Source: Adiantum capillus-veneris (lineage: Eukaryota; Streptophyta; Polypodiopsida; Polypodiales; Pteridaceae). From it: DNA of 64,000 bases. The stretch is from assembly GCA_014529385.2 (NCBI GenBank), contig CM043949.1:142983858-143047857 (forward strand). Direction: 5' to 3'. Of this stretch, positions 13,106 to 24,478 are shown one piece after another. Under the pieces are notes generated by a model. The model saw only the letters and a program-made list of their open reading frames with translations. It did no database searches and was not told the origin of the DNA. The translations under genes and the position numbers were made by a program. Within the stretch, counting starts at the first letter, position 1; every line of letters starts with the position of its first letter.

Positions 13106-14462
13106 AAGATTTTTTGTCTCTCCTCTCTCAGGATGTGATATGATTTTGGACATTCGATGGTTTCGTGATCTTAACCCTCTCATTGATTGGGAGTCTAACA
13201 CTTTCACTCTCTATGCCAAAAGTGATTCTCCCATTGTCATTCGTAGAGAGGACATTGTTCATTCTCCCTCTCTCATTGCTAATATGCAGGACAAGATTGA
13301 AAGGATGCAGGAGAAGGAGACTCTCTTAGTCTCTTCTTCTCCAAAGCATGACACACAGGATTTGCATGATTATGAGAAGCATGATGATGATTTGAATGCT
13401 AATGATGAGCATGATGATTTGGATGACATTGACAAGCATGATGATTTGCATGATCAAGATGTGATTTCTCACAAGCATGATGATTTGCATGATCAAGATG
13501 TGATTTCTCACAAGCATGATGAGTTGCATGAAAAGGATGTGATTGTTCACAAGAAGGATGATGTGCTAGTTGGTGCTTTCTCTAGCGAAGCTAACCTCGT
13601 TGCAGATTCGATCAATCACGAAGGATCGATCTTGGCTCTCTGGCCTAGGTCCAAAGAACCCCCTCAGGAAGAACCGATCTTGGCTCTCGAGCCTAGGTCC
13701 AAAGAACCCCCCCAGGAAGTATTATGTGTTCGCATGATTGATACGCATGCATTGTACGAGTGTTTCATTCGTGATCGTTTTCTGTATTTTTGTCAGCATC
13801 TTTATGTGATCCCTTTTACTAGGCATAACATATTGTACGTTGAGCACGTTTCTCTCATGAATGAGCACGAATGTATGCGGATTTTTCATGAAAAGCTGAA
13901 AAGTATGCATTCAAGGAAGTCACATTCCATGTCTCTTCCTTGGCATGACACAGTTTTTGAACGAGCACATGACAGTATGAGCACCAAGCACGAGCATTTC
14001 CGTTGTGAATTGCCACATTTGATTGCTCTAGATCATAAGAGAAAGATTCGATCTCATTGTTTGCGTGTGTGTGGTGAACGGTTTGGCACTCCGTCTCTTT
14101 GTTCATCTACATTGCATGCACAGTCTTTGAGGAAGACAAGATTTTTTCCAGTCACTTTACATGGAATAGGTATGTTCATGGTTTTGTGTTGGAAATGGTT
14201 TCATGAATTTTCAGCCATGGAGATTCTTGAAGAAGAAAGCAGCATTACTAAAGACGAAGTTGAAGCATCGAAGGAGCCACAAGAGACTTTGTGTCGCTTT
14301 CGGCGCGGCCCCAAGAAGCAAGCATTGCAGACCTTTATGAAGTTCAAGTACCGCACGACCCACACATCCGAGTGGGCCGGTGAAGAGTCCCTTCCAGGAT
14401 TCCGGATGCTATTGGCGATCTCCCTTGACGCCATACAGTTCGGTACCAGTACCTCGCTTTGA
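13071..14462 (+). CDS. A-element protein: protease C-terminal part plus His/Asp-rich repeat region of unknown function
   Basis: 463 open codons. Residues about 20-60 are the C-terminal retropepsin flap region (GCDMILDIRWFRDLNPLIDWE). Residues about 85-165 are acidic and histidine-rich, with repeats of KHDDLHDQDVISH. A later segment carries a short duplication around ILALxPRSKEPPQE, then a Cys/His/Met-rich portion I do not recognise. The frame closes next to the purine tract, so this is the last gene of the element. A shorter homologue exists in A2 (21203-21929), so the region belongs to the family and is not random. Its function is unknown. Similarity to RT or integrase was looked for and not seen. 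Confidence 0.6.
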   Translation: MLFTIQQAAFTRRFFVSPLSGCDMILDIRWFRDLNPLIDWESNTFTLYAKSDSPIVIRREDIVHSPSLIANMQDKIERMQEKETLLVSSSPKHDTQDLHDYEKHDDDLNANDEHDDLDDIDKHDDLHDQDVISHKHDDLHDQDVISHKHDELHEKDVIVHKKDDVLVGAFSSEANLVADSINHEGSILALWPRSKEPPQEEPILALEPRSKEPPQEVLCVRMIDTHALYECFIRDRFLYFCQHLYVIPFTRHNILYVEHVSLMNEHECMRIFHEKLKSMHSRKSHSMSLPWHDTVFERAHDSMSTKHEHFRCELPHLIALDHKRKIRSHCLRVCGERFGTPSLCSSTLHAQSLRKTRFFPVTLHGIGMFMVLCWKWFHEFSAMEILEEESSITKDEVEASKEPQETLCRFRRGPKKQALQTFMKFKYRTTHTSEWAGEESLPGFRMLLAISLDAIQFGTSTSL

Positions 14463-14473
14463 AAAGGAGGGGA

Positions 14474-15664
14474 TGTCACGTGACACATCCAACCCTATGT
14501 GTCCGTGGACAAGCTACAATACGATTAGGGTTCAATCAATCCAGTCGGTCTAGATTAGAAGTGATCTGGCACTTTCGTGAGTCTAGTCGTAGACCGTGCA
14601 TGCCCAGACACTTAGTGTAGATGCATATCGTCTGGTTGCACACAACATGATCATAAGCATTCCCATTAGAATCCATCAGAATCCTTTAGGGGAATTTTTC
14701 AGTGATTTAGCCTATTTTACCTATTTTTGACATTTTTCACTTATTATTTTTAAGTGACTTTTGTTGAAAAGTAGGTAGGTCAAATTGAGTAAGTTTGTAT
14801 ATAAGCAAACCTAGACTAGCACTAAATGGCAGAAGAGGTAGCAGGAGCTCCACTGCTCAACACGCAACTTTTCAAGCAAGACTCCCCAAGAGCTAGGCGA
14901 TTCCCTCTTGCAGGCATCCTTGGCGTTTTTCAACAACCCTAGACCAGCATAGCCCTAGCGTTTTTATCCCAAAAGGCACCAGCATTCCCTAGCGTTTTAC
15001 CAACAAAATGCAGCAGTTCTCCTAGCGTTTTCAGCAGCCTGCAAACACCAGCGTTTTCAGCCTTGCCATCGCAGCAGATCCCCCTATGCCTAGCGTCTTT
15101 GGTCCTTGCAAAGACAGCCTCAGATTCCAGCCCTTGGACCATTGCTGCAAGCGATTTCCAGCCCTTAAGAACCTCCATTTTCAGCCCTAAAACCTGCAGA
15201 TTTTCAGCGACAAGATCATCAGAAAGCAGCCCCAAAACCAGCGTTTTGGATTGTAGCAGATTTCAGCCCATAGCGTTTTTGGACAGCAGATAAAAGATTG
15301 CAGATTTCAGCCCTTATGTCGGTGTCGTCATCCCCGTCGTCATCGTCGACATAGCCTAGACTTGCATCAATCTCATGCATACAGTTTGTACCAGTTTGTG
15401 CAATCATAAGTAGACCACTCTCGCCGACGAGAGTGGGGCCTTCGGAGGAGGGTTTTACGTCTCTGGTGTCGTATCTCTGTTCTCTCTCTATCTCTCAATC
15501 TCATGCACTTCCATTCACAGTGTCCATTCACTTTGTTGTGTCCATTGCACTCTCTCATTAAGAACAGAAGGCTCTCCCTTCCATAAGAACAAAAGGAACC
15601 TTGAGCACAGTTCGGAGCACTCATCTTGAGCAAAGCGCAAACATTCATTCTGCTGCACCTAACA
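14474..15664 (+). repeat. 3' LTR of element A1
   Basis: Starts TGTCACGTGACAC after a purine tract and ends ...ctgcacctaaca, followed by the TSD. TATA-like 'gtatataagcaaac' near 14797. Contains a spaced series of AGCGTTTT motifs between about 14920 and 15280. Confidence 0.88.
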
Positions 15665-16256
15665 GATGTGTACTCAGTGCAACCGCCTCCACTGCTGTTG
15701 GCACCCCCTCCCTCACCTCCACCCGGATACAATGGTTGGAGTCCTTATGGTTTTTCCTATTATTATCCTCATCCTGCAGTTGCATCGAATCAATCAAAGG
15801 ACTTCAAGGATGGTGGATCGAGAACAAAATTCTTCACTGTTTCTGGCGTGAGATCGGAAGAAAGCCTAGTAGTTCGTGCAACAATTTGACAACATCTATG
15901 CCTTGGGGAACTACTCAAAAGAAATAAAGATCTCTCGAGTTGTGTGATTTCTCAAAGATAATGCTATGCAGTGGTGGACCTCCATATCTACCCAGCCGCA
16001 TGTCACAAACTGATGACGTGGCATGCCAAATGGATTAGACCCAAACTTATAAGTTGTTCCAGCTTATAGGGTCCTGACCGATCGGGCCCTAGGGACACTA
16101 GGAACTTATCATAAGCTGGCGGACAGGTTGTACGGACCATCGATGGCCGGAAATTGCGTTGATAGTGCTAACGTGGTAGCGTATGGATTTTTTGTAATTT
16201 GCGTTGGCTGAAAAAACAGCGGTAGCTTTCCTTCTCCCGGAGTTTCTAGGAGGGAA

Positions 16257-16594
16257 TGTCACGATTGTGACTATGTTGCAGTATTACATCTACTCCTAGT
16301 TGCAGATACGCGAAATGCCATGCCAAGGAGGACCCCTACGCTTGGATGGTCACACCCCTTCGCCCAAAAGACACGCCTCTTCGCCAAAAGCCACACTCCT
16401 GCGACGACTGGTCACACCCCTTCGCTCTACGGGTGCGACTCTTCACCCAATGGTTGTAGCTCTTCGTCGAAAGGACGTGTCTTTACGTTTAAAGTCGCGT
16501 CTCTTCACCATGAGACGTGTCTTTTCATTTGTCTCTTCGTCTCCTATATAAGGAGCCTATTGTACTCAGTTTTTAAGCATTCATTCAATCAATC
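16257..16594 (+). repeat. Outer B-family 3' LTR, left part
   Basis: Starts TGTCACGATTGTGAC after a purine tract (ctaggagggaa). It matches the inverted LTR at 22944-23376. Its remaining 90 bp are found at 33545-33634, displaced by the insertion of element C. The 5' part of this B element is missing and it abuts the truncated D LTR. Confidence 0.82.
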
Positions 16595-17133
16595 TGTCAC
16601 AAACGGGAGCGCATAACAATATAAAATACAGTCGGATAAATAGGATTTATCACTTATTATTGAAACCAGAGGATATAGAGAGAAATAGATAGAGAGAGAG
16701 AGAGAGATAGAGAGTGAGAAGATCGACACAGTACTGGGACCAGAAGATGGGCTGGTCCCCCCCCCCTCGTAATAGTATCTTTATTACTGAGGAGAAGTCT
16801 ATACAAGCACTTGAACCGAACGTATTACCACGTTCGTTCTAGAATAAGACTCGATGGTTCTCGGAAGCCTCAGCTTCCGATTCCTAGGGCAAAACCCTAT
16901 TCCAAGGAACTTCCGTTCCTTATTCCAATTCCTCGAGAATCAAGGTTCTTGCCTCTGGATCTCACCTTCCAGACCCGGGGCATGGCATCCCTACAACTCT
17001 TTTTTCCAACCCTGTTTCCAGAGTCCTCTTCCCGCAGAACAACTCTGCTTTCCCGGACACGAAGTCCTTACTTGGGAATCCCAACTTCCGGATCACAACT
17101 TGAGAGACTACCTCTCTCCGATCCGTGGATCTA
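16595..17133 (-). repeat. C 3' LTR, portion left of A2
   Basis: Begins TGTCACAAACGGGAG. It includes a GA-rich stretch (16686-16720) and a C-run (16757-16767). Broken at ATCTA (17129-17133), the A2 target site; it continues at 27263. Confidence 0.88.
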
Positions 17134-17264
17134 TGTCACGTGACACATCCAACTCTATGTGTCCATGGACAAGCTACAACACGACAAGGGTTCAGTCAGT
17201 CCAGTCAGTCTAGATTTAGAAGTGATATGGTGAGTCTGTTCGCAGACCGTGCATGTCCAGACAC

Positions 17265-17340
17265 TGTCACAAACGGGAGCGAATAACAATATAAAATATA
17301 CTCGGATAAATAGAATTTATCACTTAATACTGAAGCCAAA

Positions 17341-17435
<95 letters not shown>

Positions 17436-19311
17436 GAAGATCGACACAGTACTGGGACCAGACGATGGGCTGGTCCCCCCCCGTAATAGTATCTTTATTA
17501 CTGAGGAGAAGTCTATACAAGCACTTGAACCGAACGTATTACCACATTCGTTCTAGAATAAGACTTGATGGTTCTTGGAAGCCTTGGCTTCCTATTCCTA
17601 GGGCAAAACCCTATTCCGAGGAACTTCCGTTCCTTATTCCAAATCCTTGAGAACCAAGGTTCTCACCTCTGGATCTCACCTTCCAGACTCAGGGCATGAC
17701 ATCCTTGCAACTCTCTTTTCCAACTATGTTTCCAGAGTCCTCTTCCCGCAGAACAACTCTGCTTTCCCGGACACGAAGTCCTTACTTGGGAATCTCAACT
17801 TCCGGATCACAACTTGAGAGACTACCTCTCTCCAACCCGTGGATCTACTTCCCAAACTCGGGTACAAAACCCTTGGGCTGATCTGGCTCTAGTTCCTCAG
17901 AGCGCTTTTCTCCTGCAGAGGCTCATGTCTTCCTCTGCTCCTACTCCCTCACAAAGAGGAAGTACACCCGCAATCAAATACTTAGAGATCATAACATGAA
18001 AATCGTTACCTTCAAAGTCTCGACGCTCGAAACGCAACTCGGTTCTTGAAAAGCAATTCCCCGAAAGAGATCTCTACATAGAAAATCTCTCTTCCAATCC
18101 TACACACCAAAGAGATGTGTTCTCGGGTTCCTTCTCGTAAATCAGCCCCGTCTACGACGTTTATTGGCTGAAAACAGAGAAAAACAGCAGCTTGTCGCGA
18201 TGGAAACATTCTCCGTAGGCACTTCTTCGCGAGGGAACTCGCGCACTGGGTCTTGGCGACATCTGGTTCACTTGGGACAGTCATGGGCATCACCGACAAA
18301 CGTCTTCTTTGCGGGTGAACTCTGCAGCAGCATCTCCTTCTTGCAAAAACTGATCCTCCCCTCTGAGTGAGGGCATGTGATGCTTTTATAGCTCCTAGCC
18401 ACTGGCACGAATAGCTGCTCGCGTAGAGATCGCGGCCTTTTTTTTTTTCTTTTCAATTTTTTTTTCCATTTTTTTTCGCTGTTCTGCCAGAAAAAGAGAG
18501 AGAGAAAACGCTGGCTGATCTGTTGCCTTATTTATCAGATGGCTGCCCACTTTTTAAGTGGGCGGTCGGCGTATTTTAAAAATAGTCTGAACCTGCCCAA
18601 AAACTCAATAAAACCTTATAAGTTAAAAACAATGCTTTCACATCACTTCCCAGGCGTCCCTGGATGCAATCACATGCACGGTTGCAATGCAGACATAGAC
18701 TTCCTCGCGGGAAAGCATCTGCTTTCCCGAAAAGCAATCCCGCTTTCTCAGAAAGCATCTGTTTTTCCTCAAAGTTTCCTCTGAACCCATCTTCATTCAA
18801 GTGCTTGCTTTTCCCTTGTGCACAATTCTAACACAGTTTGGAATTTCCTCCCGACTATGGATATTCCCTTTCAGATGCACCCGTCACCCACCTTGTGACG
18901 CACTAGGAATACCCATCACCTAGTCCTTTTCTACCGAACTTACGGTACAATCTCCTTCACTATGCTCTATGTCACCCATCCTATGATGCATCAGAGATGT
19001 CCGTTCCCTGATGGTCGGATACTTCTTTCCGATGCTCCCTGTCACCCATCCGATGTGACGCATCAGAAGTACCTGTTCCTGGTGGCCTTACAAATATTCC
19101 CGTTCTTAGTGCTCCTGTCATTACTTTGAATGACGCACTAGGAATACTTTGTACTCGGATGTCTCCAGTGAGAAAAGCCCTCTCACTTAAAATTCCAATA
19201 ATTCATTTCAAATTATTTTTCCTTGGTGTTCCAAGCGAGAAAACCCTCACTTATAAATCCAATAATTCATTTAGAATTATTTTTCTGTCAGATAAAGCCA
19301 GCTTAGCAACA
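17265..19311 (-). repeat. Solo LTR of family C, TSD GACAC
   Basis: Starts TGTCACAAACGGG and ends ...GCTTAGCAACA. Flanked by GACAC at 17260-17264 and 19312-19316. The A2 LTR sequence is continuous across it (…ccaGACAC / GACACttagtg). 2,047 bp; longer than its relatives mainly because of an internal (TA)n(GA)n array. Confidence 0.92.
17344..17431. repeat. Compound (TA)n(GA)n microsatellite
   Basis: About 26 TA units followed by about 18 GA units inside the solo C LTR. Other C LTRs have only a short GA run here, so this is an expansion. Confidence 0.95.
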
Positions 19312-20432
19312 GACACTTAGTGTAGATGCATATCCTTTGGTTGCACACACCATGATCATAAGCATTCCCATCAGAATCCTTCAGGGGAATTTTCCAGTGC
19401 ATTTAGTATATTTTCCAGTGCATTTTCCAGTGCATTTAGTATATTTTTCCTATTTTTGACATTTTTCACTTATTAGTTTTAAGTGACTTTTGTTGGAAAG
19501 TAGGTAGGGCAAATTGAGTAAGTTTGTATATAAGCAAACCTAGACTAGCACTTTCTGGCAGAAGAGGTAGCAGGAGCACCTTGCTCAACAGGCAACTTCT
19601 TAGCAAGACCAACCCCCGCGACAACTCTTGCGTTTTCTCTCAACAGAAGGCCTAGCGTTTTTGCACCAGATCAGCCAATGTTTTTGCACTTGCTGGTTCC
19701 CGGCGACAGTAGATAGCAGATCAGCCCTAGCGTTAGCAGATTCCCACAGCCACACAGCTTATTTCCTAGCGTTGGCAGATTTTCCCACAAGGTCAGTTTT
19801 CAATCCTAGCGTTTTTGGTTTGCAGATCAACCTCAACGTTTTTGCAGATCATCGCGACAGATTTAGCCCTAGGACCAACGTTTTCAGTTTTCAGCCTTTA
19901 GACACCGCAAATCAAGTCCCGAACTTCGCAGATCTCACCTTCCCGCAGCAGTTCCTCACCGCACGGTCAGTTTCCGCAAGGTTTACAGTTTCAGCCCGGA
20001 AAACGCAGATTTCAGCATCTCCGTTTTCAGCGCGTCGTCGTCGCATCGTCGTCATCGACATAGAGTCAGAATTCACCAGATAAAGTTTTTTCATATTTCA
20101 GCCCGTCTCGTCGTCGTCCTCATCGTGGTCGACATCGTCGGCAAGTCCAAGCATTGTAGAGATTGTGCAATCATAAGTAGACCGCTCTCGCTATAGAGAG
20201 TGGGGCCTTCGGAGGAGGGTTTTACGTCTCTGGTGTCATATTTTCTTCTCTCTCTATCTCTCAGTCTCATACACTTGCATTCACAGTGCCCATTAACTTT
20301 GTTTGTGTCCATTGCACTCTCTCACTAAAGGAACGGAAGGCGCTCCCTTCCGTAAGTAAAAGGAACCTTGAGCACAGTTCGGAGCACTCATCTTGAGCAA
20401 AGTTCAAACATTCATTCCGCTGCACCTTACAT

Positions 20433-20444
20433 TGGTATCAGAGC
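20433..20444 (+). other. Primer-binding site of A2
   Basis: TGGTATCAGAGC, two bases after the 5' LTR end at 20431. Complementary to initiator-Met tRNA. Confidence 0.85.
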
Positions 20445-20739
20445 TTTGGCAGTGTTCTGTATCACTCAAGGAAAGAACCACAAGATTTTTTTTTTGCTTG
20501 TTGCGGTCGCACGAACCCAAGTTCGCTTGGGTGTGTCGATTCCTAATCATGTTTTTGAAGAGTGATAGGAATCCAAGGAAGAAGGGCTTGTCCAGCCTCC
20601 CCTTGTGCCTCTTTTCAGTCATTGAGAGCATACCGTGCACTTAGCGGCCGGCCAATCGACGTGAGGTGGGAAAAAGCAACCTTGGTGTGAGCGCAAGGCC
20701 GCCAAGGGGTGCGTCCGCGGAAAAGAGCAGAACTCGGGT

Positions 20740-21185
20740 GCAGAGAAGATCCTTCTCTAACACAGATTGCAAGCGAAAGAAGAACCTCAAGAAAACCCTC
20801 AAGAAGCTCAAGAACCTCAAGACCCTCAAGAACCCAAGAACCCAAGACCCTCAAGAACCCAAGTTCCTCGTGAACTTAAGAACCCAAGACCCCCAAGAAC
20901 CCGAGCTCCTCGTGAACCTAAGAACCCAAGACCACAAGAACCCACAACTTCAGTGGATGGTCATCACTTGAAGCGGAATGGATACTTCGCTTAGAGGTGA
21001 TGAGCATGAGAGAGGCGAAGAAGAATTTTCCCTACCAGGAGGTTTTTCCGACCCTCCCCCTTCCCCATCTACACCAAGGATTGCACTAACTCCTATGGAG
21101 AAGTTGGAGCATATGTTAATGGACAGGAAGTTAGAACGCGAAGCACGAAATGCAGAGAGAAGGGCATAATTTGATCACGAATGCA
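20740..21185 (+). pseudogene. A2 gag N-terminal region (Pro/Gln-rich repeats, then coiled coil)
   Basis: 20767-20994 reads as a repetitive Pro/Gln/Glu/Arg region built from the units EPQ(D/E)PQEPKNPRP. From 20978 a frame starting MDTSLRGDEHERGEEEF leads to a proline-rich PPPSPSTPR and a basic/acidic helix (EKLEHMLMDRKLEREARNAERRA) that stops at 21167-21169; the helix continues after the stop into 21203. This looks like the start of gag, with one nonsense mutation. Confidence 0.55.
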
Positions 21186-21202
21186 AAGAAAGAAAAGCAG
21201 AA

Positions 21203-21929
21203 ATGGATCGCAGACATGCAGAAAGAAAAGCAGAAAGAAAGGCAGCCATAGAGCGTGAGCAAGAGTTGTTGCGACTCTTTTCTCAAGTGCAGGCACAGAT
21301 GCAAAAGATTTGGGAAAAGGAGACTCTCTCAGTCTCTTCTTCTCCAAAGCAAGGTACACATGATTTGCATGATCTAGATGTGATTTCTCACAAGCATGAT
21401 GATCATGAAGATGACGTGATTGTTCATAAGGATGATGAGTTAGTTGATGCTTTTTCTAGCGAAGCTAATCTTGTTGTAGATTCGATCAATCACGAAGGAT
21501 CGATCTTGGCTCTCGAGCCTAGGTCCAAAGCACCCCTTCAGGAAGAACCGATCTTGGCTCTTGAGCGTCGGTCCAAAGAACCCTCACAAGAAGTATTATG
21601 TGTTCGCATGATTAGTAAGCACGTATTGTACACTCGAAGAACCCTCACATGAAGTATTATGTGTTCGCATGATTAGTACGCACGCATTATACGAGTGTTT
21701 CATTCGCGATCATTTCCTATATTTTCGTCAGCGTCTTTATGTGATCCCTTTTCCTAGGCACGACATATTGTGCGTTGAGCACGTTCCACTCATGAATGAG
21801 CACAAATGTATGTGGATTGTTCATGAAAAGCGGAAAAGTATGTATGTAAGGAAGTCACATTCCATGTCTCTTCCTTGGCATGACACATTTGTAGAAAGAG
21901 CACATGAAAGTATGAGCACCAAGTTGTGA
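21203..21929 (+). pseudogene. A2 homologue of the A-element His/Asp-rich protein, broken
   Basis: Helical ERKAERKAAIEREQE leads into WEKETLSVSSSPKQ, which corresponds to MQEKETLLVSSSPKH of A1; the protease in between is deleted. The KHDD/DVISH repeats are fewer. The frame is lost at about 21652 and resumes at 21669-21929 (THALYECFIRDHFLYF), again parallel to A1. A partial duplication of the 'gtgttcgcatgattagta' stretch (about 21599 and 21660) lies at the break. Confidence 0.6.
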
Positions 21930-22346
21930 GTTGCCACAATTGATTGCTCTAGATCATAAGAGAGATTCGATCTCATTGTTTGTGTGTGTGTGGTGAACGG
22001 TTTGGCACAGTCTATTAGGACGACATGATTTTTTCCATTCACTTTACATGGAATAGGTATGTTCATGGTTTTGTGTTGGAAATGGTTTCAGGAACGGAGA
22101 TTCTTGAAGAAGAAAGAAGCATGACTCGCGACGAAGTTGAAGCATCGAAGGAGCCTCAAAAGACTGTCGCTTTCGGCGCGGCCCAAAGAAGCAAGCGTTG
22201 CAAACCTTTATGAAGTTCAAGTACCGCACGACCCACACATCAGAGTGGGCCGGCGAAGAGTTTCTTCCAAGATTCCGGATGTTATTGGGGATCTCCCTCG
22301 ACGCCATACAGTGAGGTACTGGTACCTCACTTTGAAAAGGAGGGGA

Positions 22347-22943
22347 TGTCACGTGACACATCCAACCCTATGTGTCCGTGGACAAAGTGTCCGTGAACAA
22401 GCTACAACACGACAAGGGTTCAGTCAGTCTAGATTCAGAAGTGATCTTGCACTTTTGTGAGTTTGTTCGCAGACCGTGCATGTCCAGACACTTAGTGTAG
22501 ATGCATATCCTTTGGTTGCACACAGCATGATCATAAGCATTCCCATCAGAATCCTTCAGGGAATTTTCCAGTGCATTTAGTATATTTTTCCTATTTTTGA
22601 CATTTTTCACTTATTATTTTTAAGTGACTTTTGTTGGAAAGTAGGTAGGGCAAATTGAGTAAGTTTGTATAAAAGCAAACCTAGACTAGCACTTTTTGGC
22701 AAAAGAGGCAGCAGGAGCACCTTGCTCAACAAGCAACTTCTTAGCAAGACCAACCCCTGCGACAACTCTGACGTTTTCTCTCAACAAAAGGCCTAGCGTT
22801 TTTGCACCAGATCAGCTAGCGTTTTTGCATTTGCAGATTCCCGGCGACAGTAGACAACAGATCAGCCCTAGCGTTAGTAGATTCTCGCCGCCACACAACA
22901 GATTTCTTAGCGTTAGCAGCTTTCCCCGCAAGGTCAGTTTTCA
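22347..22943 (+). repeat. A2 3' LTR, left part
   Basis: Starts TGTCACGTGACAC. Interrupted after TTTCA (22939-22943) by B'; continues at 26618. Confidence 0.9.
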
Positions 22944-23405
22944 TGTGAGGATTCTAGGTACGAATCCTTAATTAAGTACTTAAACTCATAATTAAGACTT
23001 AAGAAACTTGAACTATACTCGAGACAAGACTTAGAAGACTCTGTGTTTGATTGATTGATTGTGTGATACAATGGCTCCTTATATAGGAGACGAAGAGACA
23101 TAAATGAAAAGACACGTCTCTTGGTGAAGAGACACGACTTTAGACATAAAGACACATCCTTTCGGCGAAGAGCTGCAACCATTGGGCGAAGAGTCGCACC
23201 CGTAGAGCGAAGGGGTGTGACTAGTTGTCGAAGGAGTGTGGCTTTTGGCGGAGAGGCACGTCTCTTGGGCGAAGGGGTGTGACCATCCAAGCGCAGGGGT
23301 CCTCCTTGGCATGGCACTTCGCGTATCTGCAACTAGGAGTAGATGTATTGCTGTTAATATAGTCACAATCGTGACATTCCCTCCCATTTAAAATGAGAGC
23401 CCGTG

Positions 23406-24152
23406 TCAAAGAAATGACTTCTGATGTTGAGAGAACTCTGGAAAAGCATTGAATCTTTCGAAAATCTTCAGCCTCTTGCGAAACCTTTTTGCTTTGACTG
23501 CTAAGTCCCATATCATTGCATTGTTCAAAGACTTTTTAGAGGAATCTGGCTTAATCAGGTTGATTGCAACAAGAGGTTGATCTTCAAAATCCTTTATGCG
23601 ATGTAAGATTTTTGGTTTAAAATCTTCCAGTAACTGCGAAATATTTGGAGAAGAGGAAATCTTCTCAAGGTACTCTTCAGATGGGGTAACTTCAACTTTA
23701 GTACTCACTGGAGAGGATTTTGGCTTGCGACTGTAATCATCTTCCAATAACGAATCCCAAAATTCTTCAGAATCATCTTCTGGAACTGTAACTTCATGAC
23801 TTGAAATTGGCATATCATCATCCTGTAAAGAATCAAAGAAAGCATAGTCGTCTTCAGACTCGGAATCTGCAACTATATCTTTATCTTTGTCTTCATCAAT
23901 TGATTCAGGAGTAGTTAATGAATTCAAAAATTCATTAATAATAATATCTGTATCTGCATCGGGGATCATATTCGTTTCATAATCCACTTTATCATGCTGT
24001 TTGACTTGTACACGTGAGGCTTGAATCACTCTTTCCGCATGAGAAAGCCCGTGTAAAGTCAATTCACGTCCATCTTTGAACAAATTGATAGTATGTCCTC
24101 GAAAGCTAATTGCTGGATCATATTGGAATAACCAATGCTGACCAAGAATCAT
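23406..24152 (-). CDS. B' post-protease acidic protein
   Basis: 248 open codons on the minus strand. The first about 40 are the end of the protease (MILGQHWL...INLFKDGRELTL). The rest is strongly acidic, with two related segments (DDYAFFDSLQDDD and SEEFWDSLLEDDY), and ends in a basic helix (KRFRKRLKIFERF) just before the purine tract. No RT motif. The role is unknown; position and charge resemble the post-protease region of family A although no sequence identity is seen. Confidence 0.55.
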   Translation of the reverse strand: MILGQHWLFQYDPAISFRGHTINLFKDGRELTLHGLSHAERVIQASRVQVKQHDKVDYETNMIPDADTDIIINEFLNSLTTPESIDEDKDKDIVADSESEDDYAFFDSLQDDDMPISSHEVTVPEDDSEEFWDSLLEDDYSRKPKSSPVSTKVEVTPSEEYLEKISSSPNISQLLEDFKPKILHRIKDFEDQPLVAINLIKPDSSKKSLNNAMIWDLAVKAKRFRKRLKIFERFNAFPEFSQHQKSFL

Positions 24153-24478
24153 GTCGTAGTAAGATAAGGCATGACTTCAAAATCCAATTGATCTGCATAA
24201 GTTTGAATCTCGAACTGCAACTGTCGAATTGTCTGATCACAAGTCAAAATTGATCTATCTGCTAATTCCACATCATATAAGTGAGATGTCTTCTGAGTTG
24301 GTAAGCCAAGCTGTTGAACTATCTGAGTGCTGACAAAATTATTCGAGCAGGAGCGACCATTGAGTAGTCCAAGAAGGCTCAAAACTTGCTTTGAGAGAGA
24401 CTCCAAAACTGAAGAATTGCATTGAGCATGCTTTATAAGAATACTCGTATCCTCGGAGACACGAATCATATTGACCAC
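24149..24478 (-). pseudogene. B' protease (retropepsin-like), active-site motif degraded
   Basis: LLNGRSCSNNFVSTQIVQQLGLP aligns with the LLDSGASxNFVS core of plant Ty3 proteases; the catalytic Asp-Ser/Thr-Gly reads Asn-Gly-Arg. The frame breaks by a small indel at 24149-24152, where the remainder (MILGQHWLFQYDPAISF) begins in another frame. Confidence 0.75.

Larger units (their letters stand above)
11490..15664 (+). mobile_element. Non-autonomous LTR element A1 (gag-protease only), TSD GATGT
   Basis: Flanked by GATGT at 11485-11489 and 15665-15669. The 5' LTR starts TGTCACGTG at 11490 but matches the 3' LTR only to about 12231; the rest of the LTR, the primer-binding site and the gag start are deleted. 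The internal region holds gag remnants, a CCHC knuckle, a retropepsin-like segment and a long His/Asp-rich reading frame, then the purine tract gaaaaggagggga (14461-14473) and the 3' LTR at 14474-15664 (1,191 bp). No RT, RNase H or integrase. It sits inside the D element. Confidence 0.85.
10449..16230 (+). mobile_element. LTR retrotransposon family D, 3' truncated, carrying nested element A1
   Basis: The 5' LTR is about 10449-11164 (starts TGTCAC, ends ...gtgcccgtcccactata), followed by a degenerate primer-binding site (GGTGTCAGAGC, about 11167-11178). The internal sequence resumes after the nested element at 15670 and encodes gag-like residues near 15870-15990 (FDNIYALGNY, then FLKDNAMQWWTSI, the A-x-x-WW signature of retrotransposon gag). 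A second LTR copy starts at 16001 (TGTCACAAACTGATG) and breaks off near 16230 where a B element begins. No purine tract precedes 16001, and protease, RT and integrase are absent, so the interior is deleted. Confidence 0.65.

Noticed and set aside
13326-13550. Minus-strand open frame opposite the His/Asp repeats
   Set aside because: A shadow of the repetitive + strand frame; Ile/Met-rich low complexity.
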